Shown: one piece after another, positions 8,000-15,689 of the stretch
How the letters are laid out: each line of letters starts with the position of its first letter
How positions within the stretch are numbered: position 1 is the first letter of the stretch
From: DATLBY01 sp035526665
Lineage (GTDB): Bacteria > Acidobacteriota > Terriglobia > Bryobacterales > Bryobacteraceae
Assembly: GCA_035526665.1 (NCBI GenBank)
Contig: DATLBY010000488.1
Coordinates: 1 to 33,163 of the forward strand
DNA: 33,163 bases
Direction of reading: 5' to 3'
Position numbers and translations under genes: made by a program
The notes under the pieces: generated by a model
Database searches by the model: none
What the model saw: only the letters and a program-made list of their open reading frames with translations
Told to the model about the DNA's origin: nothing

Positions 8000-9242
8000 G
8001 CCGCACCTCCCGGCCAAGGTTCAGCAATCGAGCTCAGCCGGGTAAGATCAAACCTTGGCGTAGATCGCGGTGGTGTCGAGGCTGCGGTGCCGCAGGACGT
8101 CGGCAATCTCTTTCAAGGTCGCGCCACCTTGAAGCATGCGAGTGGCTGCGCTGTGGCGTAGCCGATGTGGTCCATGCAGCCGGCCGGTGAGGCCGCTTCG
8201 AGCAGCCGCTTGCCGGACTACCGACCGAATTACGCCTGCGTCAACCGGAACATCGAGTGGCGCACGGTGCCGCACGAATACGGCACGGCTCTCTGTCGCA
8301 GGGCGGGCCTTGTGAAGATAGCTGGCAATGGCATGGCCGGTAACGGCAGGCAGCGGCAACACGTCAACCCGGTGGGACTTGCCCACCGGGATAGTCAATG
8401 TGCCGTTCTTCCAGTCAAGGTCTTCGAGGCGCAACCCCGCTACTTCAAAGGAGCGGAGACCGAGATCGACCAGGCAGCGAAGGATTGCATGATCGCGTTG
8501 ACGCTGTGGATCGGGCTGCTCAAAGGCGAACATTAGCTTGGCGAGTTCCTCCTGGCTGAGGTACTCCGGCAGAGAAGCCAGCCGCCAGCGTGCCGTCCGA
8601 GGAATCGCCGCCATGAGCGCCTCGGCCGGATCCGCATGCCGTAAGGCGCGAAATCGCAGATAACTCCGAACAGAAGATGCCACGACTTGTGCGCTGCCCC
8701 GGCTGATAGCCCCTGCATTGCGCGGTGAAGAAATCCCGGACAGCTTTCGGCCGCAACCGAGAGAACTCAAGCCGGCCGAAGGGAAAGAGGTGAGTGAGGA
8801 ACCGGCCGATCCATTGGCGTCGTGAGATCAGAGTTGCAGGCGCCAGTCCGCAAACGTCGTTGGCGAAGTCACCATAATCCTGCAGTTCGGAGATGACGAA
8901 AGCCGGGAAGCTCGACAGCTCCGGCGGTATGCTGCCGGCGGCACGCAAGATAGCCTGCAGATGACGCAACGCCGACAGAGCCGTCACCCTGCCACGTTGC
9001 TGACGGCCAGCGCAGGCACAGTCGCTGAGATGCTCATCAAGGAAGCGCCGAAACGGAGCTTCTCCGACCTCGACGCAATCGGAATCGGGCGCCGACCAGG
9101 CAATGAAATGTTCAACGGCGCGTTTATAGGCATGTGTTGCCACTGGCCCATAACCGCGCTCGCGCAGGGTAGTTGTGTAGTGTTCAACCAGACCGGGAAT
9201 GTCCACAGCATTCGGCTTGGCGGTTGAATCTGAAACAGGCAT
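7996..9242 (-). pseudogene. ritA: RIT tyrosine recombinase, first gene (RitA), two frameshifts
   Basis: A good ribosome site (AAGGAG) precedes the ATG at 9242. The first frame covers the N-terminal DNA-binding part to GYQPG near 8697; the catalytic part then continues in another frame (SAQVVASSVRSYLRFRALRH), one base too many. It includes R (LGLRSFEVAG), HxxR (HRLRH), H (LRHRSLDTT) and Y (AIYAKV). A second extra T near 8050 creates a TGA straight after YAKV; skipping it gives DLTRLSSIAEPWPGGAA and a stop overlapping ritB by ATGA. Removing two bases leaves exactly 415 codons with stop, a normal RitA length. Either the gene is decaying, or the assembly has indel errors, or (less likely) there is frameshifting. 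Confidence 0.85.
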
Positions 9243-9349
9243 GTTCTCTCCTTGGGACTAGAGGTCCCTTCGGGAGAATAGTCGGATTATGCGTAGCTCG
9301 GCAGATCTCGACAGAGCACCGAAGCCGCGGCCAGCAAGTCTTAGGCTGC

Positions 9350-9398
9350 GGAAGACAACTGCGGACTGCACATAATCACGGCCTGTGCATAATTACGG
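9350..9398 (-). repeat. RIT terminal inverted repeat, right
   Basis: This is the inverted partner of 5962-6010. Read on the minus strand it starts CCGTAATTATGCACAGGC. Its last six plus-strand bases (9393-9398, TTACGG) are also the direct repeat of 5936-5941. It makes the IS66 TnpC frame read through into element-coded NYAQAVIMCSPQL before a stop at 9341. Confidence 0.9.
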
Positions 9399-10756
9399 CC
9401 CACTGCAAAACTCCGCAGCGACCGCTCGGTGCCGTTGTTATCGATCAACAGATCGCCGTCGGAACAGTACCGCGTCAGCGCTGTCCAGTTCTTCAACGTG
9501 TAGGCAATGTCCTGTCCCGCCTCACTTTTGGGCAGCACCTGCTCCCGAATCGTAAGCAGGTAATCGTGCAATTGATTCAGCATCGGGCGTGTGTCGCGTT
9601 CCCGCAACAGCCGCAGTTGCTCCCCGCGCCACCCGTTCCGGCGACCAACCTTCTCCACTTCATAGAGATGCGCGATCATCGCCAGCACTCCACCCATGTG
9701 GGCCGTGTCTTTCTCCAGAGCGTTATGAAAATGGCGCCGCGCATGGGCCCAACAGCGTACCTCGACCAACCCCCGCCCCGGGTCGGTGAAGAAGCTGTCG
9801 TACACAGCATAGGCATCGGCCTGAAGATGCCCGCGAAAATCCTTCAGGAAACGTTCCGGCCCCGCTCGTTCCCTCGTCGGTGTGTAATCGTAAATCACTG
9901 CCGGGTAATCCCAGTCTCCAACGTAGGGCCAGATGCGGCCTTTGCGCGTTTGCGGCAACTTCCGGTCCAGCACCTTCACCGGGGTGTCATCGGTTCCCAC
10001 CACCTTCGACGCCAACACGAAATCCTTCAGCTTCTTATACAGAGGATCGAGCAGATCGGCGCATTGCCGCATCCAGCCGCACATCGTCCTGTCGCTCAGT
10101 TCTACGCCGAAGCGCCGGAAGATCTTTGCCTGCCGGTGCAGCGGAAGATGGTCGCCAAACTTCGCCACGATCACCTGCGTCAGCAGACTCGCGCTTGCGA
10201 TGCTCTTCTCAATGGGCTGCGAAGGCTTGCCTGCCGTCTTTACTGTGCAGGCGCACGAGTACTTTTTGCAAACATCTTCGATCACGATCAGTTGCGCGGG
10301 AATGTACTCATAGCGCTCGCTGGTCTCTTCGCCGAACTCGCGCAGATCCTGCGCACAGATGTCGCAGTGCTTATCCTCTTCCTCAAGATCGTGCACGATG
10401 CGTCCCCGTTTCAAATGGCCGGGCAATGCGCGGCGGCCACGCGAGTTCGCCGCGGCGTCGCTGCTGCCTGGCGAGGCCCAAGGGTCTTTGTCATCGGGAC
10501 CGTTTCCGGCGTCTTTGCCCTTCGACAGATCTTCAACGTTTACACCCTGAGCTTTGAGTTCGGTTTCGAACAGAGCCAGTTGTTCTTCAGTGATCTGTTC
10601 GCTGCGGCGGCCGCTCCGGGCGGCAAGTAACTGCCGAAGCAGGTTCTCCGTCTTGATCCGGCGCGCCTGTTCGGCATCGAGCTGTGCGATCAGATCGAGC
10701 ACCATCTGTTGCAGCACATCTGCACTCTTTGGCAGTTGTTTGCGGTCGATCGGCAC
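9399..10756 (-). pseudogene. tnpC: IS66 transposase TnpC, main part, interrupted by RIT
   Basis: Residues 1-455 of an IS66 transposase. There is an N-terminal coiled coil (about 15-75), the zinc-binding segment (C131, C134, C163/C168/C170) and the DDE catalytic domain with D256/D257 (GTDDTPV), D314 (QADAYAVYD) and E444 (NNGTERSLR). It is read from GTG 10756. The reading frame runs into the RIT end after V-G-R-N and stops at 9341 within the inverted repeat, losing the C-terminal 60-odd residues now at 5743-5941. All DDE residues remain, so the truncated protein could still be made, but normal transposase function is doubtful. Confidence 0.92.
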
Positions 10757-10819
10757 TGGAGAACATTATCGCCTGAAAATGTAATCCAGCGCTACAGTTT
10801 CATGCGGGAAAGCCAACGT

Positions 10820-11029
10820 TTATGCGGCTGAAGCAATGTTTCGCCAGTAGCGCTTCCGGCGCTTCGCATTGCTCAGATCGATGCCTGAAAGAATCGCGCC
10901 TAACTCGGCGGCCGTAATCTCCCGGCGCTTCTCCGCCGCATCTTCGAACGGCATGGCGTAGGTTCCTTCTTCCAGCCGCTTCGCTCATACCTCGAAGCCG
11001 TCGCGATCCCAGCACAGGATCTTGATCCG
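10820..11029 (-). pseudogene. tnpB: IS66 TnpB (Orf2), C-terminal fragment with nonsense codon
   Basis: The minus-strand frame reads RIKILCWDRDGFEV, a TGA at 10987-10985 where the family has Trp, then AKRLEEGTYAMPF and ITAAELGAILSGIDL to a TAA at 10820. This is the C-terminal half of IS66 Orf2. Its N-terminal half is at 13643-13798; the serine recombinase element separates them. Joined, the two parts give 366 nt (122 codons with stop), the expected size. The TGG-to-TGA change is a second, independent lesion. Confidence 0.88.
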
Positions 11030-11044
11030 GTCTAAAGGATCAAG
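11021..11044. repeat. inverted repeat CTTGATCC-N8-GGATCAAG across left junction
   Basis: The first arm is IS66 tnpB sequence and the second is element sequence, with the CG core at 11028-11029 at the inner edge of the first arm. It could be part of the recombinase attachment site, or partly chance. Confidence 0.5.
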
Positions 11045-11062
11045 CGAGATTCAGCATACCGA

Positions 11063-11539
11063 TTGGGGTTTGTCGTCGTGGAATACCGTTGGCACCCCCT
11101 GTACGGGAAGAAGCTGCGGTTATATCGGCGAGTCGTTCACGGAGGCGCGTCAGTCATTCACGTTGACACCGATGAGAAGGTGTCTCGCGAGTTGCCCGCT
11201 TGGATGGTTGATGCTTCGACCTGCCGGGGAATGGAGTTAGGTTCAGCCGAGGTTTCCGTGGCAGCCCTACGCGAGTTGCGAGAGGCTGTCCTGCCGTCGC
11301 CACAAACGTCGGCGCGCCCAGCACTGGGACCCGTAAGCTCCTTGAAGAAGGAGAACGAGCCTGGTGAACCATCCGCGAAGATCGCCGCACAGGCAGTGGT
11401 TACTGCCGTTGGAGTACGAGAACACGATTGTGCTGAGCGAGAGCGTAAGGGCCGAAGCGATTCGCACGCTGGCCGATCTGCTGCTCGAAGCCGTAGGTCA
11501 AGTGGCGGTCAGCGTCACTCGGGAGGAGACAAGCAATGA
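11063..11539 (+). CDS. DUF5372-family protein of the serine-recombinase element
   Basis: This small protein starts at TTG 11063 or slightly later (GTG). The first about 75 residues (VVEYRWHPLYGKKLRLYRRV, HVDTDEKVSRELPAWMVDAS, AALRELREAV) have the look of DUF5372 proteins, which are found beside serine recombinases and have no known function. After residue about 78 this frame becomes low-complexity Ser/Arg/Gly sequence to a stop at 11539. The +2 frame instead reads TNVGAPSTGTRKLLEEGERAW and stops at 11367, overlapping the next start as GTGA. A one-base shift near 11280-11290 is therefore likely, and the true end may be 11367. Confidence 0.6.
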   Translation: MGFVVVEYRWHPLYGKKLRLYRRVVHGGASVIHVDTDEKVSRELPAWMVDASTCRGMELGSAEVSVAALRELREAVLPSPQTSARPALGPVSSLKKENEPGEPSAKIAAQAVVTAVGVREHDCAERERKGRSDSHAGRSAARSRRSSGGQRHSGGDKQ

Positions 11540-11543
11540 GTAG
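11364..11543 (+). CDS. 59-residue conserved-looking ORF between DUF5372 and recombinase
   Basis: It starts at GTG 11364, preceded by AAGGAG about 12 nt upstream, and stops at TAG 11543, overlapping the recombinase ATG (11536) by 8 bp. The protein begins VNHPRRSPHRQWLLPLEYEN and ends with a helix-like stretch (EAIRTLADLLLEAVGQVA). I do not recognise a family. Its position, its overlap with the recombinase and its regular codon pattern support a real gene, perhaps a directionality or accessory factor; that role is a guess. Confidence 0.6.
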   Translation: MNHPRRSPHRQWLLPLEYENTIVLSESVRAEAIRTLADLLLEAVGQVAVSVTREETSNE

Positions 11544-13617
11544 TCCAAAGATCAAGCCTGAACATCTGGCCCGTACAGCCGTGGTGTATGTGCGGCAGTC
11601 CTCGATCGGGCAGGTCGAGCATAACACCGAAAGTCAACGGCGCCAGTACTCGTTGGCAGACACGGCCGCGTCAATGGGCTTCGCTTCGGTACAGACCATT
11701 GATGATGACCTCGGCCGTTCTGGATCCGGGCTGGTGGAACGGCCGGGATTTCAGAAGCTGGTTGCAGCGGTCTGCGCGGGAAGCGTGGGCGCCGTTGTCT
11801 GCATCGAAGCTTCCCGGCTCGCCCGCAACGGGCGCGACTGGCATCATCTGATCGACCTCTGCGCGTTAGTCGGCACGGTGGTGATTGACCCAGACGGAGT
11901 CTATGATCCCCGTTTGGTGAATGACCGGTTGTTGTTGGGATTGAAAGGAACCATGTCCGAGTATGAGCTGAGCCTGCTCCGGCAACGAGGGCTGGCCGCA
12001 CGCGATTCAAAAGCACAGCGGGGCGAACTGAGGTTCGCGCTTCCCCCTGGATATTGCTGGGGTGAAGCTGGCCAGATGGAGATGGACCCGGACGAGCGTG
12101 TCTGCGAAGCCATTCGGATGGTGCTACGGAAGTTCGGAGAACTGGGCAGCGCGCGGCAGGTATTGTTGTGGACTGTTGATAACGGTCTTCAGCTACCGGT
12201 CATGCGACAAAGCAAGTTGGGCGCGAAGATCCAATGGCAGGCTCCCGCCTACCACACCGTCCTGGATATTCTGCAGCATCCGGTATACGCTGGGGCCTAT
12301 GTCTTCGGACGGACGTCGCAACGCACCACGATCCTGGGCGGGCGCGCCCGCAAGAGCGACGGACACCACAAACCCCGATCAGAATGGAGCGTCTTGATTC
12401 GCGACCACCATCCTTGCTACATCAGTTGGGAGGAGTTCGATAACCATCAGAAGATGCTGACCGAGAACGCTCACATGCAGAAGCGTGCTGATCGCACGTC
12501 GGCTCGCGGCGGCCGTGCGCTGCTGACGGGGCTGGTACGTTGCGGTCGATGCGGGCGGATGATGCGAGTGTTCTACGGTTCCCGAGCCGGGCACGCTCAC
12601 CGCTATCAATGTCGAGGCAATAGTGACACCGGCGGTGGCAAGATGTGCCTGGGCGCCGGCGGTGTTCGACTGGACCGTGCCGTCGCGGAACAACTCCTGC
12701 AGGCCGTGTCTGGTCATGCCATTGAGGCGGCGATTCAGGCGGAGGAGCGGGCGCAAGTTCGTGACGACGATGTACGCCTGGCCCTGAGCAAGGAGTTGGA
12801 ATCGGCACGCTATGAAGCATCTCTGGCTGCGCGCCGCTACGAGTTGGTGGATCCGGCAAAGCGCCTGGTCGCGCGTGAACTGGAAGGACGCTGGAATACT
12901 GCGCTCGAGCGGGTCGCTCAACTGGAAGACAGATTGAAAGATCTTGCCGCACGGGCCCAACAACGGCCATCCATTAATCGGGGAGCTCTCCTGGCTCTCG
13001 CTCACGATTTGCCCACCGCTTGGAATGCCGGCGATATTCGCACCCAGCAGCGCTTGACGCGCGTCTTAGTGCAAGAGATCGTCATTGAGCATGATGCCGA
13101 AACTAACCAAGTGGTAGCTCTGATCCATTGGACGGGCGGCCGCCACAGCGAGATTCGCATCGCCAAGATGCGTGCGGGCGGATTTCCGGAGCCGCCCAGC
13201 GCAGTCGAAGTTATGCGTAAGCTAGGCGGCCAGTGGCCGGACCGTGATCTGGCGGTTACTTTGAATCGAATGCGCTCCAAGGCACCGGATGGAAAGACTT
13301 GGACTACCACGCGAGTGCGCGAGCTTCGTGAGCGTTTGCGCATCGCGGCCTTCGATTCTGCAGCCGTGACGGAGGAGACCGTCAGCGTGGATGAAGCTGC
13401 CACGCGATTGAAGATTTGCGTGGGATCTGTAAAGCGCCTTATCCAGGATGGGCTGCTGCCTGCGACACAGCTCATGCCGTCCGCACCGTGGAAAGTGCCG
13501 GTTGCCGCGCTCGACTCCGACGCCGTGAAGATAGGCGTGCGAGCGGTCGTCGAACGCCGCCCACGTAATTTCAACACTCTGCAAGAAAACAAGAGCCTCA
13601 GGCTGCCTGGATTTTGA
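11536..13617 (+). CDS. large serine recombinase with zinc ribbon and C-terminal HTH
   Basis: This 693-residue serine recombinase cuts DNA through a serine nucleophile and exchanges strands at short cores. The resolvase catalytic domain (about 10-155) has YVRQSSIGQ (S22/S23), the active-site arginines (SRLARNGRD) and the GTMSEYELSLLRQRG helix. The recombinase domain follows (about 170-290), then a zinc ribbon (GLVRCGRCGRMM ... YQCRG ... CLGAGG), a coiled coil, and a C-terminal helix-turn-helix resembling excisionase/MerR (VSVDEAATRLKICVGSVKRLI). A strong ribosome site (GGGAGGAG) precedes the ATG. The gene is intact. Its location inside IS66 tnpB with a CG core suggests it catalysed that insertion. 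Confidence 0.92.
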   Translation: MSSPKIKPEHLARTAVVYVRQSSIGQVEHNTESQRRQYSLADTAASMGFASVQTIDDDLGRSGSGLVERPGFQKLVAAVCAGSVGAVVCIEASRLARNGRDWHHLIDLCALVGTVVIDPDGVYDPRLVNDRLLLGLKGTMSEYELSLLRQRGLAARDSKAQRGELRFALPPGYCWGEAGQMEMDPDERVCEAIRMVLRKFGELGSARQVLLWTVDNGLQLPVMRQSKLGAKIQWQAPAYHTVLDILQHPVYAGAYVFGRTSQRTTILGGRARKSDGHHKPRSEWSVLIRDHHPCYISWEEFDNHQKMLTENAHMQKRADRTSARGGRALLTGLVRCGRCGRMMRVFYGSRAGHAHRYQCRGNSDTGGGKMCLGAGGVRLDRAVAEQLLQAVSGHAIEAAIQAEERAQVRDDDVRLALSKELESARYEASLAARRYELVDPAKRLVARELEGRWNTALERVAQLEDRLKDLAARAQQRPSINRGALLALAHDLPTAWNAGDIRTQQRLTRVLVQEIVIEHDAETNQVVALIHWTGGRHSEIRIAKMRAGGFPEPPSAVEVMRKLGGQWPDRDLAVTLNRMRSKAPDGKTWTTTRVRELRERLRIAAFDSAAVTEETVSVDEAATRLKICVGSVKRLIQDGLLPATQLMPSAPWKVPVAALDSDAVKIGVRAVVERRPRNFNTLQENKSLRLPGF

Positions 13618-13642
13618 AAGGAAGGCCGCACTATGTCACACG

Positions 13643-13798
13643 ATTCCGCCGCCGGTTGGAGAAGACGAACAGGTGTCCGGCAAACGCGTCCAGCTCCATC
13701 GACTGTGTGACCAGCGCGTGCAGACCGTCGAAGCTCCTGCGCATGTCGCAGGCCGACGCGCAAAGGTATACCCGCACACTGGCCGGCAGATGCATCAT
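13643..13798 (-). pseudogene. tnpB: IS66 TnpB (Orf2), N-terminal fragment
   Basis: From ATG 13798 (overlapping the tnpA stop as ATGA) the frame reads MMHLPASVRVYLCASACDMR, RSFDGLHALV and HLFVFSNRRRNR, the standard start of IS66 Orf2. It ends in the inserted element after three more codons (TAG at 13633-13631). The C-terminal half is at 10820-11029. Confidence 0.9.
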
Positions 13799-14112
13799 GC
13801 ATGTTCCCGCAGGACGTTCAGCACGGTTCGTAAGGTCAAGGCGTCGGTGCCCGGAGCAATGCGCAGTCGGTCACCCGAGGCGAGAAGCAACTCTATCGGC
13901 TAATGGCCGTTGGTAGTTGCCGCATCGGCTGCAACCAAAGCGAATCGCACCGGCTCACCACCGGAAAGCCGCTTGCGCCAGTAGTAAAAAGCCTGATCGC
14001 TGAAGCCCCGATCCCGGCAAAACACACTGACTGAAAGCCCGCTTTGCTGCTGTTGCCGTATCAGTTCTGTCCACTTCTTCTCACTCGTCGTACCCGCCTC
14101 GATAGCTTTCAT
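13795..14112 (-). pseudogene. tnpA: IS66 accessory protein TnpA with internal stop
   Basis: The protein has the IS66 TnpA helix-turn-helix (KKWTELIRQQQQSGLSVSVF; DRGFSDQAFYYWRKRLSGG). A TAG at 13902-13900 follows TTNGH; beyond it the same frame continues as PIELLLASGDRLRIAPGTDA to a TGA overlapping tnpB, which is the normal TnpA C-terminus. So one nonsense change splits the gene. The start may be ATG 14112 or the in-frame GTG at 14121. Confidence 0.85.
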
Positions 14113-14139
14113 CCCTCCCACTATCGGACCCGCCCCAGC

Positions 14140-14171
14140 TCATGCGCCAGAGGGGTTCATGAGGTGCTTAC
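14140..14171 (-). repeat. IS66 terminal inverted repeat, tnpA side
   Basis: Read inward on the minus strand it starts GTAAGCACCTCATGAACCCC and pairs with 5672-5703. It supplies the last codons (HLMNPSGA) of the truncated ABC ATPase frame. Confidence 0.85.
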
Positions 14172-14905
14172 TAAACTGCAGCGCGCGACCGACCATCATG
14201 CCGACGATCGTCTCCATGCCCGTATCCGCCGTGCGGCGCGTGCCGATGGTGGCTCCATCGCGCAGCACCGTGATGCGATCGCAGATGCGAAAAATCTCGT
14301 CCATCTTATGCGACACGTAGGCAATTGCCACGCCGCGCTGCTTCAGATTTCCGATGATGCGGAAGAGCCGTTCCGCCGCATTGTCAAACAGCGAACTGGT
14401 GGGCTTATCCATCAGCAGGATCCGAGCGTTCATGCTCAGCGCGCGCGCGATCGCGAGCAATTGCATCTGCCCGATGGGCAGCGACGCGACCGGTTCGTTC
14501 ACCCCCCGCGACAATTCCACCGTGTCCAGGAAAGGCCGGCAGAACTCCTTGATCCGGGTCTTGTGAACAATCGCGCCCTCGGGAAAATGCAGGTTGCCAA
14601 TCACCATGTTTTCTCCCACCGAGAGGCTCGGGAAGAGATCCAGTTCCTGGTAGATAATCCCGACGCCGTGCCGCTGCGCGTTGCGCGGGTTTGTGATGGA
14701 AACCGGCTGTCCATCAATGACTATGGAGCCGCTGTCGTACGCCACCGATCCCGCGATGATCTTCGAACGAGAGTGCTCTTGCCCGCACCGTTCTCACCCA
14801 TCAACGCGTGGACTTCGCCCGTGCACATAGCAAAAGAGGCATTTGCCAGCGCGCACACGCCGCCATAACGCTTCGTGATACCGGAAACCTCAACAGCTCA
14901 GCCAT
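14172..14905 (-). pseudogene. sugar ABC transporter ATPase (RbsA/MglA-like), frameshifted and truncated by IS66
   Basis: This is the N-terminal nucleotide-binding half of a ribose/galactose-type ATPase: SGITKRYGGV, Walker A GENGAGKST, Q-loop GIIYQELDLFPSLSVGENM, an altered signature LPIGQMQ, Walker B ILLMDKPTSSL (Lys where the catalytic Glu should be) and H-loop VSHKMDEIF. ATG 14905 is 1 bp after the upstream sulfatase stop, but a missing base just after it and two extra bases (14764-14765) break the frame before and after Walker A. The gene ends inside the IS66 repeat; the second ATPase half is nowhere in the window. It is a clear pseudogene. Confidence 0.88.
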
Positions 14906-15689
14906 TTACTTTTTAAGGGGCTTCCGCGGCATTTCGGGCGATGCGGGCCGCTCGCCATGGAACATCTTCGTGTTCAGCACGCTCGTAAACGGAGTATGCG
15001 GCTCGAGCGTGTTGACGTACAGCATCCACGGCTCATCGCGATTCTTCAGGATGAAGTTCGATGCCTTCTGCGCCAGCAATGACGGCTTCGAATTGTGCAC
15101 CGGCACTTTGGTCGCGAAATTTCGCGAGAAGGAGTTCGAATGTTCGGAATCGTCTGGTTTGTATCCCGGGCGCAGCAGGAAATTGTGATAAGCGCTTCGC
15201 GCGTTTTGTCGCGCCCTTCTGAGTAATAGGATTGGTAGATGCCGTCTTCGATGGCCCGCCATTCATGGAAGCCGCGCGGGACGAATACTTCGTCGCCGAG
15301 ATGCCACTTCCCTATGTAGGCCGTCCGGTTATGAGAGTCCTCCAGCAATTCCGGCATCGTCTTGAACTCCGGCGCAGTGGGGTGTTGTTATGCGGGCAGC
15401 CGTTCTGGTGCGGCCATATGCCCGTCATTCCGCACGATCGTGCGACCGTGGAGACCGGCTGGGCGTCGTAGCACTTGTCGAAGACCACGCACTCCGCCGC
15501 CAACTTATTCCACACGGGAACGTGGTATCGGGTGTTCCCGTAGACAGCCATGGAGCCGACGCGCTGCTTGTCCGTCCAGAGGAACAGCAGGTTGGACTTG
15601 TCGCCCGTTGTGCGTTTCGAACGGACAATTGCAGGAGCTGCGGCAAGTCCGCACAGACTTTGCAGGGCACTGCGGCGTCGGGTGATCAT
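14906..15689 (-). pseudogene. sulfatase, frameshifted twice and shortened
   Basis: From ATG 15689 the protein begins with a Tat-like start (MITRRRSALQSLCGLAAAPA) and sulfatase sequence (NLLFLWTDKQRVGSMAVYGN). The formylglycine motif position reads QPVSTVARS instead of the usual C/S-x-P-S-R. The frame shifts near 15370 (NNTPLR / PEFKTMPELLEDS...AYIGKWHLGD) and again near 15195 (SAYHNFLLRPGYKPDD...DEPWMLYVNTLEPHTPF), then stops at 14906 after about 260 residues, little more than half of a normal sulfatase. It probably once formed an operon with the ABC transporter gene that follows directly. Confidence 0.82.

Larger units (their letters stand above)
5942..9398 (-). mobile_element. RIT (recombinase in trio) element, 3,457 bp, inserted in IS66 tnpC
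   Basis: Three tyrosine recombinase genes lie head to tail on the minus strand with ATGA overlaps (ritA 9242-7996, ritB 7999-7061, ritC 7064-6054). They are enclosed by 49-bp inverted repeats (5962-6010 and 9350-9398, two mismatches). This gene trio with overlapping frames and inverted ends is the definition of RIT elements, which carry no other cargo. The insertion interrupts the conserved GRN/NWTFFGSD motif of TnpC with a 6-bp TTACGG repeat at the junctions. The left end has 20 extra bases outside the inverted repeat (5942-5961). RitA carries two single-base disruptions, so the copy may be inactive. Confidence 0.9.
11030..13642 (+). mobile_element. 2.6-kb serine-recombinase element inserted in IS66 tnpB
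   Basis: The segment between the tnpB halves holds only three tightly packed plus-strand genes: a DUF5372 protein, a 59-codon ORF and a 693-residue serine recombinase. Both junctions share a CG dinucleotide (11028-11029 and 13641-13642); with one copy kept, tnpB reads R-R-N-R-I-K-I-L in frame. A 2-bp shared core is what large serine recombinases leave. No terminal inverted repeats and no other cargo are seen, so the three genes look like the full mobility module. Confidence 0.82.
5672..14171 (-). mobile_element. IS66-family element, 8.5 kb, containing two nested recombinase elements
   Basis: A single IS66-type element with genes tnpA, tnpB, tnpC in order on the minus strand. Its ends are matching inverted repeats beginning GTAAGCAC (5672 and 14171). 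Subtracting the RIT insert (5942-9398) and the serine-recombinase insert (11030-13642) leaves 2,430 bp, a normal IS66 size. All three genes are damaged: tnpA has an internal TAG, tnpB a TGA plus an insertion, and tnpC an insertion. The eight bases outside each end (CTTCAGCG and TAAACTGC) do not match, so the expected 8-bp target duplication is missing; this points to rearrangement or recombination after insertion. The right end cuts a sugar ABC ATPase gene. Confidence 0.88.

Noticed and set aside
8048..8770. Independent 240-residue recombinase gene starting within the RitA region
   Set aside because: Its first about 25 residues are not recombinase-like, and the coherent sequence joins the 8520-9242 frame after a one-base shift; it is the catalytic half of RitA.
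9173..10630. 485-residue plus-strand ORF opposite tnpC
   Set aside because: It is antisense to a clear IS66 transposase, is rich in Gln/His/Arg/Pro, and has no domain; a GC-skew shadow.
13002..13802. 266-residue minus-strand ORF opposite the serine recombinase C-terminus
   Set aside because: It starts in the wrong frame of the tnpB fragment and runs antisense through the recombinase; no recognisable domain.
14044..14868. 274-residue plus-strand ORF over tnpA and the ABC gene
   Set aside because: The opposite strand carries Walker A, Walker B and H-loop motifs; this frame is antisense noise.
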